Below are positions 1 to 7,796 of a DNA stretch of 37,183 bases, piece after piece. The position numbers were made by a program, and so were the translations under genes. Numbering within the stretch: position 1 is the stretch's first letter; every line of letters starts with the position of its first letter. The DNA is from Colwellia psychrerythraea (lineage in GTDB: Bacteria; Pseudomonadota; Gammaproteobacteria; Enterobacterales; Alteromonadaceae), in assembly GCA_002163005.1 (NCBI GenBank), contig MAAF01000067.1, positions 1 through 37,183 of the forward strand, written 5' to 3'. The notes beneath the pieces were generated by a model. The model ran no database searches. It was not told the origin of the DNA and was given only the letters and a program-made list of their open reading frames with translations.

Positions 1-180
1 CCAAAAATGTGCGCTACCGCAAGCTTCCATACCAATCAAACATGGAGGTAGCCTAGTGAAGAATTTTAACACTTGTTTGCGTTGTAATTGCTTGTTCCAC
101 AATTTCTTTCCTCGTTCGCTAGCTCCATGAATTTGGAAAACGTTTTTTGCTAGATCAATGCCAACTGTACTAATATTCAT
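1..180 (-). CDS. IS110-family transposase, N-terminal part (cut by window edge)
   Basis: Reading leftwards from an ATG at 180-178, the 60 visible codons begin MNISTVGIDLAKNVFQIHG and continue to a CLIGMEACGSAH stretch. Both are hallmarks of the N-terminal DEDD (RuvC-like) domain of IS110-family transposases: the Asp in GIDLAK is the first catalytic acid, and the Glu of MEACG is the second. The rest of the gene lies outside the window, so whether it is intact cannot be judged. IS110 elements recombine through a structured non-coding end; the flanking bases from 181 onward should be that non-coding end. Confidence 0.88.
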   Translation of the reverse strand, partial: MNISTVGIDLAKNVFQIHGASERGKKLWNKQLQRKQVLKFFTRLPPCLIGMEACGSAHFW

Positions 181-183
181 AGT

Positions 184-258
184 GGTCGCCTCTCTTGCTG
201 TGTGAATTATCACTCTCCACACTTTGGCACATAGATGCCGTTTTGAGTAGGGGCGACC
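184..258. repeat. Imperfect inverted repeat in the IS110 non-coding flank
   Basis: TGGTCGCC at 183-190 is mirrored by GGCGACCA at 252-259, with further partial match outside the core. It lies directly upstream of the transposase start, where IS110/IS1111 elements carry their structured non-coding end (the source of bridge RNA in this family). No bridge-RNA fold was computed, and the exact IS end was not located; it should fall before the serine recombinase stop at 342. Confidence 0.4.
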
Positions 259-341
259 ATTCCATTAGTCTGGGCTATCAGTTGACATTAGGAACAACCG
301 ATAGCTAAGTTCCCCTTTGCGCACTTTTGAGACTCTATGGA

Positions 342-890
342 TTAAGATGATAGAGCTTTGTAAACAGTTGTGCGAGAACAATTGAGCTGTTTAGCTATTT
401 GAGATTTATTAGTGCCTAATTTTGAAAGTGCGCAGATATTTTCATTTAATTCAATATTGACTGGTTTGCCTTTATATTTCCCTTTCAGCTTGGCAATCGC
501 TATACCTTCACGTTGACGTTCAAGCATCATAGAGCGCTCAAATTGATAGATCCCCCCTAACATAGTCAACATGAGTTCTTGCATTGGATTATCATCACCA
601 GTGAAAGTTAAAGACTCTTTATGAAATATCAGCTTAACTCCCTTTTCTGTTAACGCTTTAACTAGTGTGAGAAGGTTTTCGGTATTGCGAGCCATTCGGC
701 TGATATCATGCACATGAACAGTATCGTCCTTTCTTACAAATTTTATCAATTCCTTCAGAGCAGGTCGATTTGTATCTTTACCACTACACTTGTCAGTGAA
801 TGTTTCATCTAATGGAATTTTATTTAATTGTCGTTCCGTGTTTTGTTCGATTGTCGAAACACGAATATACCCGATTTGTTTACCACTCAT
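342..890 (-). CDS. Serine recombinase (resolvase/invertase family)
   Basis: Small serine recombinase of about 182 residues. The catalytic serine lies in GYIRVSTIEQNTERQL near the N-terminus, followed by the family segments around DISRMARN and the hinge helix with YQFERSMMLERQREGI. The C-terminus is a short helix-turn-helix (NKSQIAKQLNCSRTTVYKAL), so length and order match resolvases and invertases of the TnpR/Pin type. The start is set at the ATG at 890-888 because AAAGGA sits 6 bases upstream; a GTG at 914 would also be in frame but lacks a ribosome site. The region upstream contains a cluster of related palindromic sites (904-1030) that could be its target. No transposase partner of Tn3 type is visible, so it may be a solitary resolvase of the island. 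Confidence 0.9.
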   Translation of the reverse strand: MSGKQIGYIRVSTIEQNTERQLNKIPLDETFTDKCSGKDTNRPALKELIKFVRKDDTVHVHDISRMARNTENLLTLVKALTEKGVKLIFHKESLTFTGDDNPMQELMLTMLGGIYQFERSMMLERQREGIAIAKLKGKYKGKPVNIELNENICALSKLGTNKSQIAKQLNCSRTTVYKALSS

Positions 891-903
891 ATTTATTCCT
901 TTG

Positions 904-1030
904 AAAGTGTTCACTTTAAGTCTTAGATGTCACAACAATATACGTACACTTAATTAAAATCAACTTAAAATGAACACAATAGCAATTAATGATGAACGTA
1001 CACTTTGACTATGCCTAAAGTGTACGTTCA
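904..1030. promoter_or_regulatory. Palindromic repeat cluster, candidate recombinase target (res) or operator
   Basis: A perfect 14-base inverted repeat, TGAACGTACACTTT at 993-1006 and AAAGTGTACGTTCA at 1017-1030, is separated by 10 bases. Partial copies of the same motif occur at 904-913 (AAAGTGTTCA, overlapping the upstream GTG of the recombinase), 942-951 (ACGTACACTT) and 971-977 (TGAACAC). Several related half-sites next to a serine recombinase gene is the layout of a res site, where the recombinase also represses itself. The assignment is inferred from position and symmetry only. Confidence 0.5.
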
Positions 1031-1153
1031 GTAGCCTAATAAATTTGTCAATTTTGAGTCTACTTCAGGTTTAATTTACAATTGTATTTGATAATGAAGG
1101 TTCTAAACAGACAATTTAAGGCAAGTGTTTGGTTCAATCTATGGCATATTTCC

Positions 1154-1172
1154 TGTGGCACTATGTGCCACA
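1154..1172. repeat. Perfect 8-bp hairpin
   Basis: TGTGGCAC (1154-1161) and GTGCCACA (1165-1172) form a perfect stem around a 3-base TAT loop. It overlaps the start of the IS21 istA relic. It has no T-run after it, so a terminator role is unlikely; it may be part of an old IS end. Confidence 0.4.
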
Positions 1173-1253
1173 AAGCGTAAACTTAAAGAGATTTTAAGAC
1201 TAAAATACGGCTGTAAGCTCAGTCATCGTCAGATAGCCAATAGGGAGGGATAA
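1164..1253 (+). pseudogene. IS21-family IstA transposase, N-terminal relic
   Basis: The frame beginning near 1164 reads ATKRKLKEILRLKYG followed by CKLSHRQIAN, then diverges and stops at 1251-1253. This matches the conserved N-terminus of IS21 transposases (ATKR...REILRLK...LSHRQIA), part of the first helix-turn-helix domain. About 30 codons remain, with no downstream istA body and no istB. It is a dead fragment left by deletion or recombination and marks this stretch as an insertion hot spot. The rest of the 891-1287 intergenic stretch shows only the palindromic repeats listed separately. Confidence 0.65.
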
Positions 1254-1287
1254 TTATTTTGAAGTGAAATTTAGTAAGTATTTAAGA

Positions 1288-1536
1288 CTAATTTATTTTT
1301 ACGCCGTTAATTTCGGGCAATATCTCTGAAAGCGGACATTCGAGTGCTGCGGCTAACGCGTAAACTTTTGACAATGTGATCTTATAAGATCCACTTTCTA
1401 TTTTACTTAAATAGCTTCTATCAAAATTTGCACTTGCACAAAGTTCTTCTTGTTTTATGTTTCTTTTAACTCTTGCCGCTTTTATATATCGGCCAAAAAG
1501 AAGCGCTAAGTCATCTTCTGTATTCTCTTCACTCAC
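1288..1536 (-). CDS. Small XRE-family transcriptional repressor
   Basis: A single-domain DNA-binding protein of about 82 residues. A classic Cro/CI helix-turn-helix spans RNIKQEELCASANFDRSYLS followed by KIESGSYKITLSKVYALAAAL. Size and composition resemble controller (C) proteins of restriction systems and small mobile-element repressors. Two GTG starts are in frame; the one at 1536-1534 is preferred because AAAGGG lies 8 bases upstream, whereas the GTG at 1545 has none at a usable distance. It diverges from the two plus-strand genes that follow, and the 130-base gap between holds repeated motifs, so it likely regulates that pair and itself. Confidence 0.85.
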   Translation of the reverse strand: MSEENTEDDLALLFGRYIKAARVKRNIKQEELCASANFDRSYLSKIESGSYKITLSKVYALAAALECPLSEILPEINGVKIN

Positions 1537-1557
1537 TGTCGTCACCCTTTAGATTAA

Positions 1558-1638
1558 AGGGTATATGATCCCACGTTGTTTAGCCTAAATGTATAGGGTA
1601 TACTCCACACCACGTTGTATATACACCACATTGCGTGG
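1558..1638. promoter_or_regulatory. Repeated motifs in divergent promoter, candidate XRE operators
   Basis: AGGGTATA occurs at 1558-1565 and 1595-1602, and CCACGTTGT at 1571-1579 and 1610-1618, so a block of about 22 bases is loosely repeated at a 37-39 base step. A third relative, the palindrome-like CCACATTGCGTGG, lies at 1626-1638. Their position between the divergent XRE gene and its presumed target genes suits repressor binding. Binding by this particular protein is inferred. Confidence 0.5.
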
Positions 1639-1677
1639 TATTTACCCCATTTATATTCTTTAATAGAGCAATGGTGA

Positions 1678-2193
1678 ATGATTGATAGACAAATAGGCAA
1701 TATCCTTACTTTAAAAAATATTGACCACTTCTCTGCTGTTGAGATCAGAACAGCTTATATTGCGATCCAAAGGGATGAGCAATTAGATCCTGCTTCTGTA
1801 CGTCGTTTTGTATATGAAGCGCTTTTAAAACTAGTAAAAAGAGGTTGGTTAAAAAAACAAACATCAAACAAAAAAGGTGTTACTCGTTATATTAAAACTA
1901 ACCTATTTGAATATGATTATTTTAAAAAATTAGCACTTTCTATAAGTGAACCTATAACTGAAATTGATGAGAAAAAATACAAACAAACATTGACCACTCG
2001 CTTAAAGCAATACAATGCAGATCTTCTTGAAGGTTTAGGTGCTGTTAAAGAATATATCGCGCTTAAAGATATTCACCCCGAACTACATACACATTTAAAG
2101 CAACGCTATATGGCCGTTCAAGAGAACAATCATATTTTAAAAGGAAAAATAGGTGTTTTAAATGAACTGATAAAATCAAACACTGAGACTTAA
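1678..2193 (+). CDS. Hypothetical protein with winged-helix-like N-terminus
   Basis: 171 residues with no family I can name. Residues 1-80 are predicted helix-rich with a pattern like a winged helix: SAVEIRTAYIAIQ, a helix through SVRRFVYEALLKLVKRGWL, then a basic wing (KKQTSNKKGVTRYIKT). The remainder is mostly charged helix, possibly coiled coil, with no membrane segment. It ends 3 bases before the helicase gene, so the two are almost certainly co-transcribed and probably work together, for example as a DNA-recognition partner. The ATG at 1678 is chosen because the nearer ATG at 1671 runs into a stop after four codons; the ribosome site is weak. Codon use is AT-rich like the rest of the unit. 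Confidence 0.7.
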   Translation: MIDRQIGNILTLKNIDHFSAVEIRTAYIAIQRDEQLDPASVRRFVYEALLKLVKRGWLKKQTSNKKGVTRYIKTNLFEYDYFKKLALSISEPITEIDEKKYKQTLTTRLKQYNADLLEGLGAVKEYIALKDIHPELHTHLKQRYMAVQENNHILKGKIGVLNELIKSNTET

Positions 2194-2196
2194 TTA

Positions 2197-3675
2197 ATGA
2201 AACTACGAGATTGGCAGTCGGAATGTATACATTCCGCAATTTCTAAATACAAATTGAAAAAACATTTTCTAGCGCTTGCAACACCAGGTGCAGGAAAAAC
2301 TATTATGGCATCTGTTTTAGCTAAAACACTATTTGATCAAGATAAGATTGACTTGGTTATATGCTTCTCACCTTCATCCATTGTTGCCCACGATTTCAGT
2401 ATAGACTTAAGTGAACAGTTTAAAACAGACTTTGATGGCACCATCGGTTCACTGGGAAACTCATTTACCTATCAAGGATTAAGCACACTAGACAATAAAG
2501 TATGGCGATTATTTGATAGGTATCGAGTTTTCGTTATTTTTGATGAAATTCATCATTGTGCTGGATCTAATACTAAAGATGCTAACGCTTGGGGTGAACA
2601 AATCATCACAAAGATTAAAAACAGCGCCTTCTATACAATCGCTATGACAGGTACACCGTGGCGTTCTGACAGTTTACCTATTGTGCTTGCTGATTACTGT
2701 AATGAATCAGGAAAAATACAATGTGATTATGTTTATGGACTTAAAGAAGCAATTCGTGACGATGTGTGTCGTATTCCTCAAATTATTGCATTAGATAACG
2801 ATAAAATCACAGTTAGAGAAGGTGATAAAACGAATCACTTCACTAGTTTTTTGGATCTTTTATCACAATCGATCATTTCATATTCTGAGGTCGTTACCAA
2901 TACAAAGGTAATTGAACAATTGATACGTCGAGCTGATGATAAATTAAGTGCATTACGGCAAGTTAACTATAATGCAGGAGGATTAATCGTCGCTTCTTCA
3001 ATATCACATGCTTGGGCAATACAGCGGGTTTTAAGAGAAATTAAAGGCGAAACTGCTCTTGTAGTTACCAGTAATGAAAGTGACTCTAATGACTTAATTA
3101 AATCTTTTAGATTCAACCAAGATAAATGGATCATTAGTGTTGGAATGATATCCGAGGGGACAAACATTCCTCGCCTTCAAGTATGTTGTTACCTCTCTAA
3201 TGTTAAGACTGAAATGTACTATCGACAAGTCTTAGGCCGGATATTGAGAATCACCGACTCACCAAATCAAGAAGCTTTCTTATTCATGCCTGCGGAGCCT
3301 AAACTTGTTGATTATGCTTTTCGTGTTGCACAAGATATTCCAGATGGATTATCTCAAGTCCAGTTTGAACAGATGGATGAAGAAATAACAACTGAAGTTG
3401 ATACCAACAATCCAAGTGAAGAAATGGAAACTATAGATGATCCAATAGTTGAGAACATTGAGGAACCAATTTTAGATCCTGAAAATACTGACCATGAAAT
3501 CACTGATGATAGTGAAACAGATCCTTATCCGGGTCAACTCCCATCAGATGACAGAATAATGGGGATCTTTGGCCGATTCAATCATACAGAACTAGAAATT
3601 GATGGTTTTGAGGATTTAGTTATATCTAAGCAGTCAATGGCTAAGCTCAATCATTACAATGAGCTTGTTTTTTAA
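2197..3675 (+). CDS. SF2 DExH-box helicase with acidic C-terminus
   Basis: 492-residue superfamily 2 nucleic-acid translocase. Visible motifs in order: an N-terminal Q-like RDWQSECI, Walker A ATPGAGKT (28-35), motif II DEIH near residue 115 (VIFDEIHHC), motif III MTGTPWRSD, motif V around SEGTNIPRLQV, and motif VI YRQVLGRILR. The order fits the helicase subunits of restriction and repair systems (ResIII/RadD-like core), but no nuclease or methylase domain is present. Residues ~395-460 form a very acidic stretch rich in Asp, Glu, Pro and Thr, probably disordered, before a short conserved-looking tail. It is paired with the upstream winged-helix-like gene and regulated by the divergent XRE gene. 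An anti-phage or island-maintenance role is possible; neither is shown. Confidence 0.85.
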   Translation: MKLRDWQSECIHSAISKYKLKKHFLALATPGAGKTIMASVLAKTLFDQDKIDLVICFSPSSIVAHDFSIDLSEQFKTDFDGTIGSLGNSFTYQGLSTLDNKVWRLFDRYRVFVIFDEIHHCAGSNTKDANAWGEQIITKIKNSAFYTIAMTGTPWRSDSLPIVLADYCNESGKIQCDYVYGLKEAIRDDVCRIPQIIALDNDKITVREGDKTNHFTSFLDLLSQSIISYSEVVTNTKVIEQLIRRADDKLSALRQVNYNAGGLIVASSISHAWAIQRVLREIKGETALVVTSNESDSNDLIKSFRFNQDKWIISVGMISEGTNIPRLQVCCYLSNVKTEMYYRQVLGRILRITDSPNQEAFLFMPAEPKLVDYAFRVAQDIPDGLSQVQFEQMDEEITTEVDTNNPSEEMETIDDPIVENIEEPILDPENTDHEITDDSETDPYPGQLPSDDRIMGIFGRFNHTELEIDGFEDLVISKQSMAKLNHYNELVF

Positions 3676-3813
3676 GATGTCAATGATTTGTCGTCATGAA
3701 ATAGACCATTTTTCAGTGAGTTAGTGTCAATTCAATGGTTACACCTCGACCAATATTTAAAGTAAATAGAACCATATTTGTACAGTGCAAGTTGAAGAGT
3801 CGGTGCCTGTCTC

Positions 3814-5142
3814 CTAGAAGTCAATTTCTAAATTGATATTGTTTTCCTCAATGATACGCTCTAATTTTTTAAGTCTTTTTTGCTCGTTAGCACGCTGGTA
3901 AGATTTTAATTTTTCAATTTCATGCTGTTTCTTCTTACGTTCGTTTGAGCTTTTTAAGTTCAACACCGTAAGGTAAGTACTTTGAGCTTCCAATGAGTTT
4001 TGACTCAACCTACCTTTTAGGTGAATCTTTGTAGCTCTTTCGGCAGCTTGAGGGTTTTTGGGTTGAAGTTTCAACTGACGTGCATATTCTCTCTCATATT
4101 CTTCCGACGCAAAAAGGTGCCTGAAAGCATGTAGTCTCTTTCCTTTAGGCCAATCTAGTTCAGTACAATAGCGGCCAACAGTCTGAGATATGTATTCCCG
4201 TCTCATCCGCTTTCCGTCTGTTTCATTGACAAATAAAGCTCCGCACCAACTTAGACTTTTGCCAATCTTTTCTAGATGAGGTTTTAGATATAAGTCGATG
4301 TAATTCTTTATATCTAGGGCTAGTGTGTAATCAATTTCTACACTTTTACTGTATGAGAATTTTTGCTTGGATGGCGTGACAGGCATACTCCCTTCTTCTT
4401 CCGCTGGACCTATATCTTCAAATTGTGAAGCATTTAACGAAGCAATGCTGATCCTTCGCATAGAAGAGCATCTAGACAGCATGATAATTAATTTATTTCG
4501 CTCTCTAATGAATGGGGTACTCTCTGTGTCGGCAATATGTGTAATTAATTCTATGTAGTCTGCTTCTGTAGGGATGTCCGTAATTTTTAGATTGGTCGGC
4601 GAACGCGTTGGGGTAGAAAAAAGGAGCGGATAAAACGTTGTTTCTTTTCTCTTTGTTTTTGAAAGTCTTGTGTTGTTAGAGTCAAACATACCTGTTTTTA
4701 CCCTGTGTTTGTCGGTACACCCCATGAGTAATGGAGTCCGATCACCGTAAAGTTCATAATATTTAGCCATGAATTGATATACGTATTTAAGGTATACGTT
4801 AACACTATCTTGTGAGATATTATTGTCACCTTTAGAGCGTTTGCCCTCTTGAATTTCAACTAAACGTTGGTCACGATATTTAGTTAGTTTATCGTCGTTG
4901 ACAAGACGAATAGATGTGCCTTTAAGAAAGCTTAGGAACTTTTTAATTTCGATTAATGCGTTGTTATCGTTAGTTCTACCTTTTGCCCCAATTCCGTCCT
5001 TAAACATAGCATTCAAAGTGGTGGTCACATCGCGCATAACCCTAAATTGTTCATTATAAGCAACCGCGAACGTGCTAGATCCTTTCTCTGACTTCATGAT
5101 GGTTACGCCTTCGACGAGTGTTTCCTCTTTAACGTAAAGCAT
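3814..5142 (-). CDS. Tyrosine recombinase (integrase), last gene of six-gene operon
   Basis: About 442 residues with a recognisable C-terminal catalytic domain. In the long-form numbering, the first Arg is in MRRISIASL (R232/R233), the HxxRH box is HAFRH (341-345), and the nucleophile is Y393 in STYLTV. An N-terminal SAM-like core-binding region precedes it (ALIEIKKFLSFL through VYLKYVYQFM). The last 45 residues are a strongly basic/acidic coiled coil (NERKKKQHEIEKLK). This is the only one of the operon's three recombinases in which all expected catalytic residues are visible. Start set at the ATG 5142-5140, with AGG 8 bases upstream; the gene overlaps the helicase gene, so translation is probably coupled. 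The 138-base gap downstream, towards the convergent SF2 helicase, shows no clear terminator. Confidence 0.85.
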   Translation of the reverse strand: MLYVKEETLVEGVTIMKSEKGSSTFAVAYNEQFRVMRDVTTTLNAMFKDGIGAKGRTNDNNALIEIKKFLSFLKGTSIRLVNDDKLTKYRDQRLVEIQEGKRSKGDNNISQDSVNVYLKYVYQFMAKYYELYGDRTPLLMGCTDKHRVKTGMFDSNNTRLSKTKRKETTFYPLLFSTPTRSPTNLKITDIPTEADYIELITHIADTESTPFIRERNKLIIMLSRCSSMRRISIASLNASQFEDIGPAEEEGSMPVTPSKQKFSYSKSVEIDYTLALDIKNYIDLYLKPHLEKIGKSLSWCGALFVNETDGKRMRREYISQTVGRYCTELDWPKGKRLHAFRHLFASEEYEREYARQLKLQPKNPQAAERATKIHLKGRLSQNSLEAQSTYLTVLNLKSSNERKKKQHEIEKLKSYQRANEQKRLKKLERIIEENNINLEIDF

Positions 5143-7345
5143 ATTCAACACCTATTTTACGACTTAATGCACTAGGTTTTGTTGTGCAAGCCTTCTCCAG
5201 TAACTTGCTATCCCCTATGATATAGCAAGCATTCTTAGCTCTAGTAATGGAAGTATAAATCCAGGCATTATCCATCAATCTAGAACTGTCTAGAGCAATA
5301 ATGACTGTATGATATTGGCTACCTTGTGACTTGTGCGCTGTTATGGCGTATGCCAAGCTTATTCGTTCTTCATTAAATTCGTCATCAGTTATGTCTGTTG
5401 TATCCTCAAGGTCTTCGAATTTCACAGTCATCACAAAGCGAACTGCTTCACCTTTAACCGCAGAATACTTCCCATCAGGGTATACATCAACCACACGACC
5501 TATAGAGCCGTTGGTAAGGTTTTTATTATAATCATTCTCATTATATACAACCATGTCACCAGGTAAATATATGGTGCACGATTTTTGGCGAATTACTTTC
5601 CCATCCACTTCCTTATTGACTGCACTTTGAATAAGTTGATTTAAGGTTTTAACAGAACGCTTCGTTCCAGCAATGCATTGCATATCATAATTTAATTCCT
5701 TGCCAATCCTTGTATGTATTGCTGCATATAGCTTCGCGGCTTTGCTAATTGTATCATCATAAATTGGTTCGTCCCTAAAGACACACCCATCAAGTATAAT
5801 CTTGCTCATAGGTGGAATTTTCGGGGTTTTATAAGCTAGAATACTGTCGGTTATCAACGGAATGACAGATTGCTCGTCTTGCCTTTGAGTTTTCACAAGC
5901 TTTACGTGAGCAACCCAATCCTGCTGTATTAATCGATGAAAAAATAATCCAGGGCCTACTGGTGGAAGTTGCCGATGGTCACCAACCAACACTAGGTTAA
6001 CGTTGTCTGGTAGGCTACTTAGTAGGCCGTAGCATGAAGGAAGGTCAAGCATACTAACCTCGTCTACAATAATCACACCTCCCTGTAGGTAGTACTCATC
6101 ATCGTTTTTAGATGCATCACCAATAAATTTACACACCGTTTTTGCTTTCAATCCGGTGGCTTCAGACATTCGATTTGCTGCTTTACCTGTTGGGGCTAAA
6201 AGCACCACCTCTCGTTCAAGAGCCTTAAAAACAGCTATAGCCCCCTCTAGTACTGTTGTCTTCCCAGTTCCAGCTCCACCACTAATGATGCTTACGGGGT
6301 TAACTACAGAGCTTTCGATAGCCTCCACTTGTTTAGGGTGTAGCGGAAAACTTAGAGTTGATTGGTAATCGCTTAGGGTATTCGATAAAAACGTTCTGTT
6401 ACATTGAGAGCGATTAATCGTGTTCAGTTTTTCCTCGATAAAGGTTTCCATGACCAATTGTCCGGCAGCTTGTACAAAGCCTGTCTCTGTAATAATCACA
6501 GCATCTTGCTGTTTTGGTATCTTGTCTATTCCAAAGCCACATTTATTTTTCAGTAATTGATTCAGTTCCTCTACGTACATGCCTGTATTGCCGTTTGTTG
6601 AGTAATCTTGATAAAGAATATCTTCGCACGCAGCTACTATACGTCGTTCATCATCTTCTGATATGTCCCAGCGGTCCCGTACTAAAGAGTCTAATTGATC
6701 AAACCTCATAAAGGATGATAATACATAAGGGTTATCTTCAAGGATATCTTCACAATGCTCGTCCCACGCTAACATACTGAATGACGCCACTCTGAAAGGC
6801 AGTCGTTTGTGGTTCAAGTAATCGATACACTTTAACTCTTTAGAGTAATGTTTCCATGCCGTTACTAAGGTAACTAGTTTATCTAAACTAATTCCCTTGC
6901 GTCCATAAGATGAGATGTCTTCCATTATCTGATAGATGTCCCCTTCATCTAATACTTTTGACAGTTTGTCACCATATTCCTTTATAAGTATTGTACCCGT
7001 TTTGCTCCCGACCCCTCTAATAGCACGGTTCTTAGTTAACCAAGTAACAATTAAATGGGATTCATCCATTTTTTTACGCAACACGGCACTTGCTATAAAT
7101 TGGTCGCCATATAAAGGAGAATGCACCCATTCACCTGAGCACTCTATAACTTCGCCCTGTATTAGTTCAGACCCTAGTAAAATACCATAGTCAAGTGTGA
7201 GTGTTTTTATCTCATTGCCAATTAAAATTTTAAGGATATAGCTATCTCTGTGCTTAAAAATAATTTTGTTAATTTCACCTTTAATTGTCTCAATTGAATC
7301 TACTTGAGACAGTATTCCTGGATGGATCATATCTACTTGATGCAT
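5129..7345 (-). CDS. RecD2-like SF1B DNA helicase
   Basis: About 738 residues, close to RecD2 length. The N-terminus has the OB-like region of RecD2 (IKGEINKIIF ... GEWVHSPLYGDQF), then a helix-hairpin-helix segment (RAIRGVGSKTGTILIKEYG). The motor has Walker A SGGAGTGKTT (about 367-376), Walker B VIIVDEVSM, motif III LVGDHRQLPPVGPG, motif V YAITAHKSQGSQ and motif VI YTSITRAKNACY. RecD2 enzymes unwind DNA 5' to 3'. Inside a recombinase operon it may remodel or process recombination intermediates; this role is inferred. The ATG at 7345 is preferred over 7381 because GGAG lies 8 bases upstream. Such a helicase is not a usual part of recombinase-trio modules. It is not chromosomal RecD, as recB and recC are absent. 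Confidence 0.88.
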   Translation of the reverse strand: MHQVDMIHPGILSQVDSIETIKGEINKIIFKHRDSYILKILIGNEIKTLTLDYGILLGSELIQGEVIECSGEWVHSPLYGDQFIASAVLRKKMDESHLIVTWLTKNRAIRGVGSKTGTILIKEYGDKLSKVLDEGDIYQIMEDISSYGRKGISLDKLVTLVTAWKHYSKELKCIDYLNHKRLPFRVASFSMLAWDEHCEDILEDNPYVLSSFMRFDQLDSLVRDRWDISEDDERRIVAACEDILYQDYSTNGNTGMYVEELNQLLKNKCGFGIDKIPKQQDAVIITETGFVQAAGQLVMETFIEEKLNTINRSQCNRTFLSNTLSDYQSTLSFPLHPKQVEAIESSVVNPVSIISGGAGTGKTTVLEGAIAVFKALEREVVLLAPTGKAANRMSEATGLKAKTVCKFIGDASKNDDEYYLQGGVIIVDEVSMLDLPSCYGLLSSLPDNVNLVLVGDHRQLPPVGPGLFFHRLIQQDWVAHVKLVKTQRQDEQSVIPLITDSILAYKTPKIPPMSKIILDGCVFRDEPIYDDTISKAAKLYAAIHTRIGKELNYDMQCIAGTKRSVKTLNQLIQSAVNKEVDGKVIRQKSCTIYLPGDMVVYNENDYNKNLTNGSIGRVVDVYPDGKYSAVKGEAVRFVMTVKFEDLEDTTDITDDEFNEERISLAYAITAHKSQGSQYHTVIIALDSSRLMDNAWIYTSITRAKNACYIIGDSKLLEKACTTKPSALSRKIGVEYALR

Positions 7346-7358
7346 TATTGTTGCTCCA

Positions 7359-7796
7359 CTATTTATCTTCGTCAAAGTCAATAGAGGCTTGGTTAGGGTT
7401 GACGCGTCGCATTTGAATCATGCGCCCCGTTCTCATTAAGAATGATTCACCTATTTCCGATCGTCGATACTCATCAAGCTTTGATTCTGTTAATGCTAAT
7501 TTTCTAGTAAGTTGCTCGATTTGGCTTTGCATAAGCTTTACCCTGTCGCTGCTTTCGCCTTCAGCAGCCCGTTTGTGCGCTGTTTTCGAATTACTTTCTG
7601 CAATTTTAATATTCTCAGCATCTAGCAGCGGTTTTGTAATTTTATTTGTCTTGGCGCTGGAGCCTATGCCGAGAGATTCGAGTAATTTAGTTTTATTCAG
7701 TCGCCCATGACAAATAGGTCGTGGTTCATCAGACTCAAAGAAAGCACATAGTTTTTTTTCGTTTTCTCTTGCTACGTCTTGATTGCTTTTTTTCAT
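7359..7796 (-). CDS. Small coiled-coil protein of recombinase operon
   Basis: 145 residues. Residues 1-70 may form a small helical DNA-binding fold (NKTKLLESLGIGSS followed by KITKPLLDAEN). Residues ~84-115 form a heptad-patterned coiled coil (VKLMQSQIEQLTRKLALTES), and the tail is basic then acidic (MRTGRMIQMRRVNPNQ to FDEDK). Its start overlaps the stop of the previous gene as ATGA, so the two are translationally coupled. Small coiled-coil partners are known in Tn554-type (TnpC) and GInt-type (GinD) recombinase modules; this protein could have that role, but I recognise no sequence family. Confidence 0.75.
   Translation of the reverse strand: MKKSNQDVARENEKKLCAFFESDEPRPICHGRLNKTKLLESLGIGSSAKTNKITKPLLDAENIKIAESNSKTAHKRAAEGESSDRVKLMQSQIEQLTRKLALTESKLDEYRRSEIGESFLMRTGRMIQMRRVNPNQASIDFDEDK

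Noticed and set aside
5129..7345. Helicase as chromosomal RecD of RecBCD
   Set aside because: No recB or recC nearby, the N-terminus is of RecD2 type, and it is embedded in a recombinase operon.
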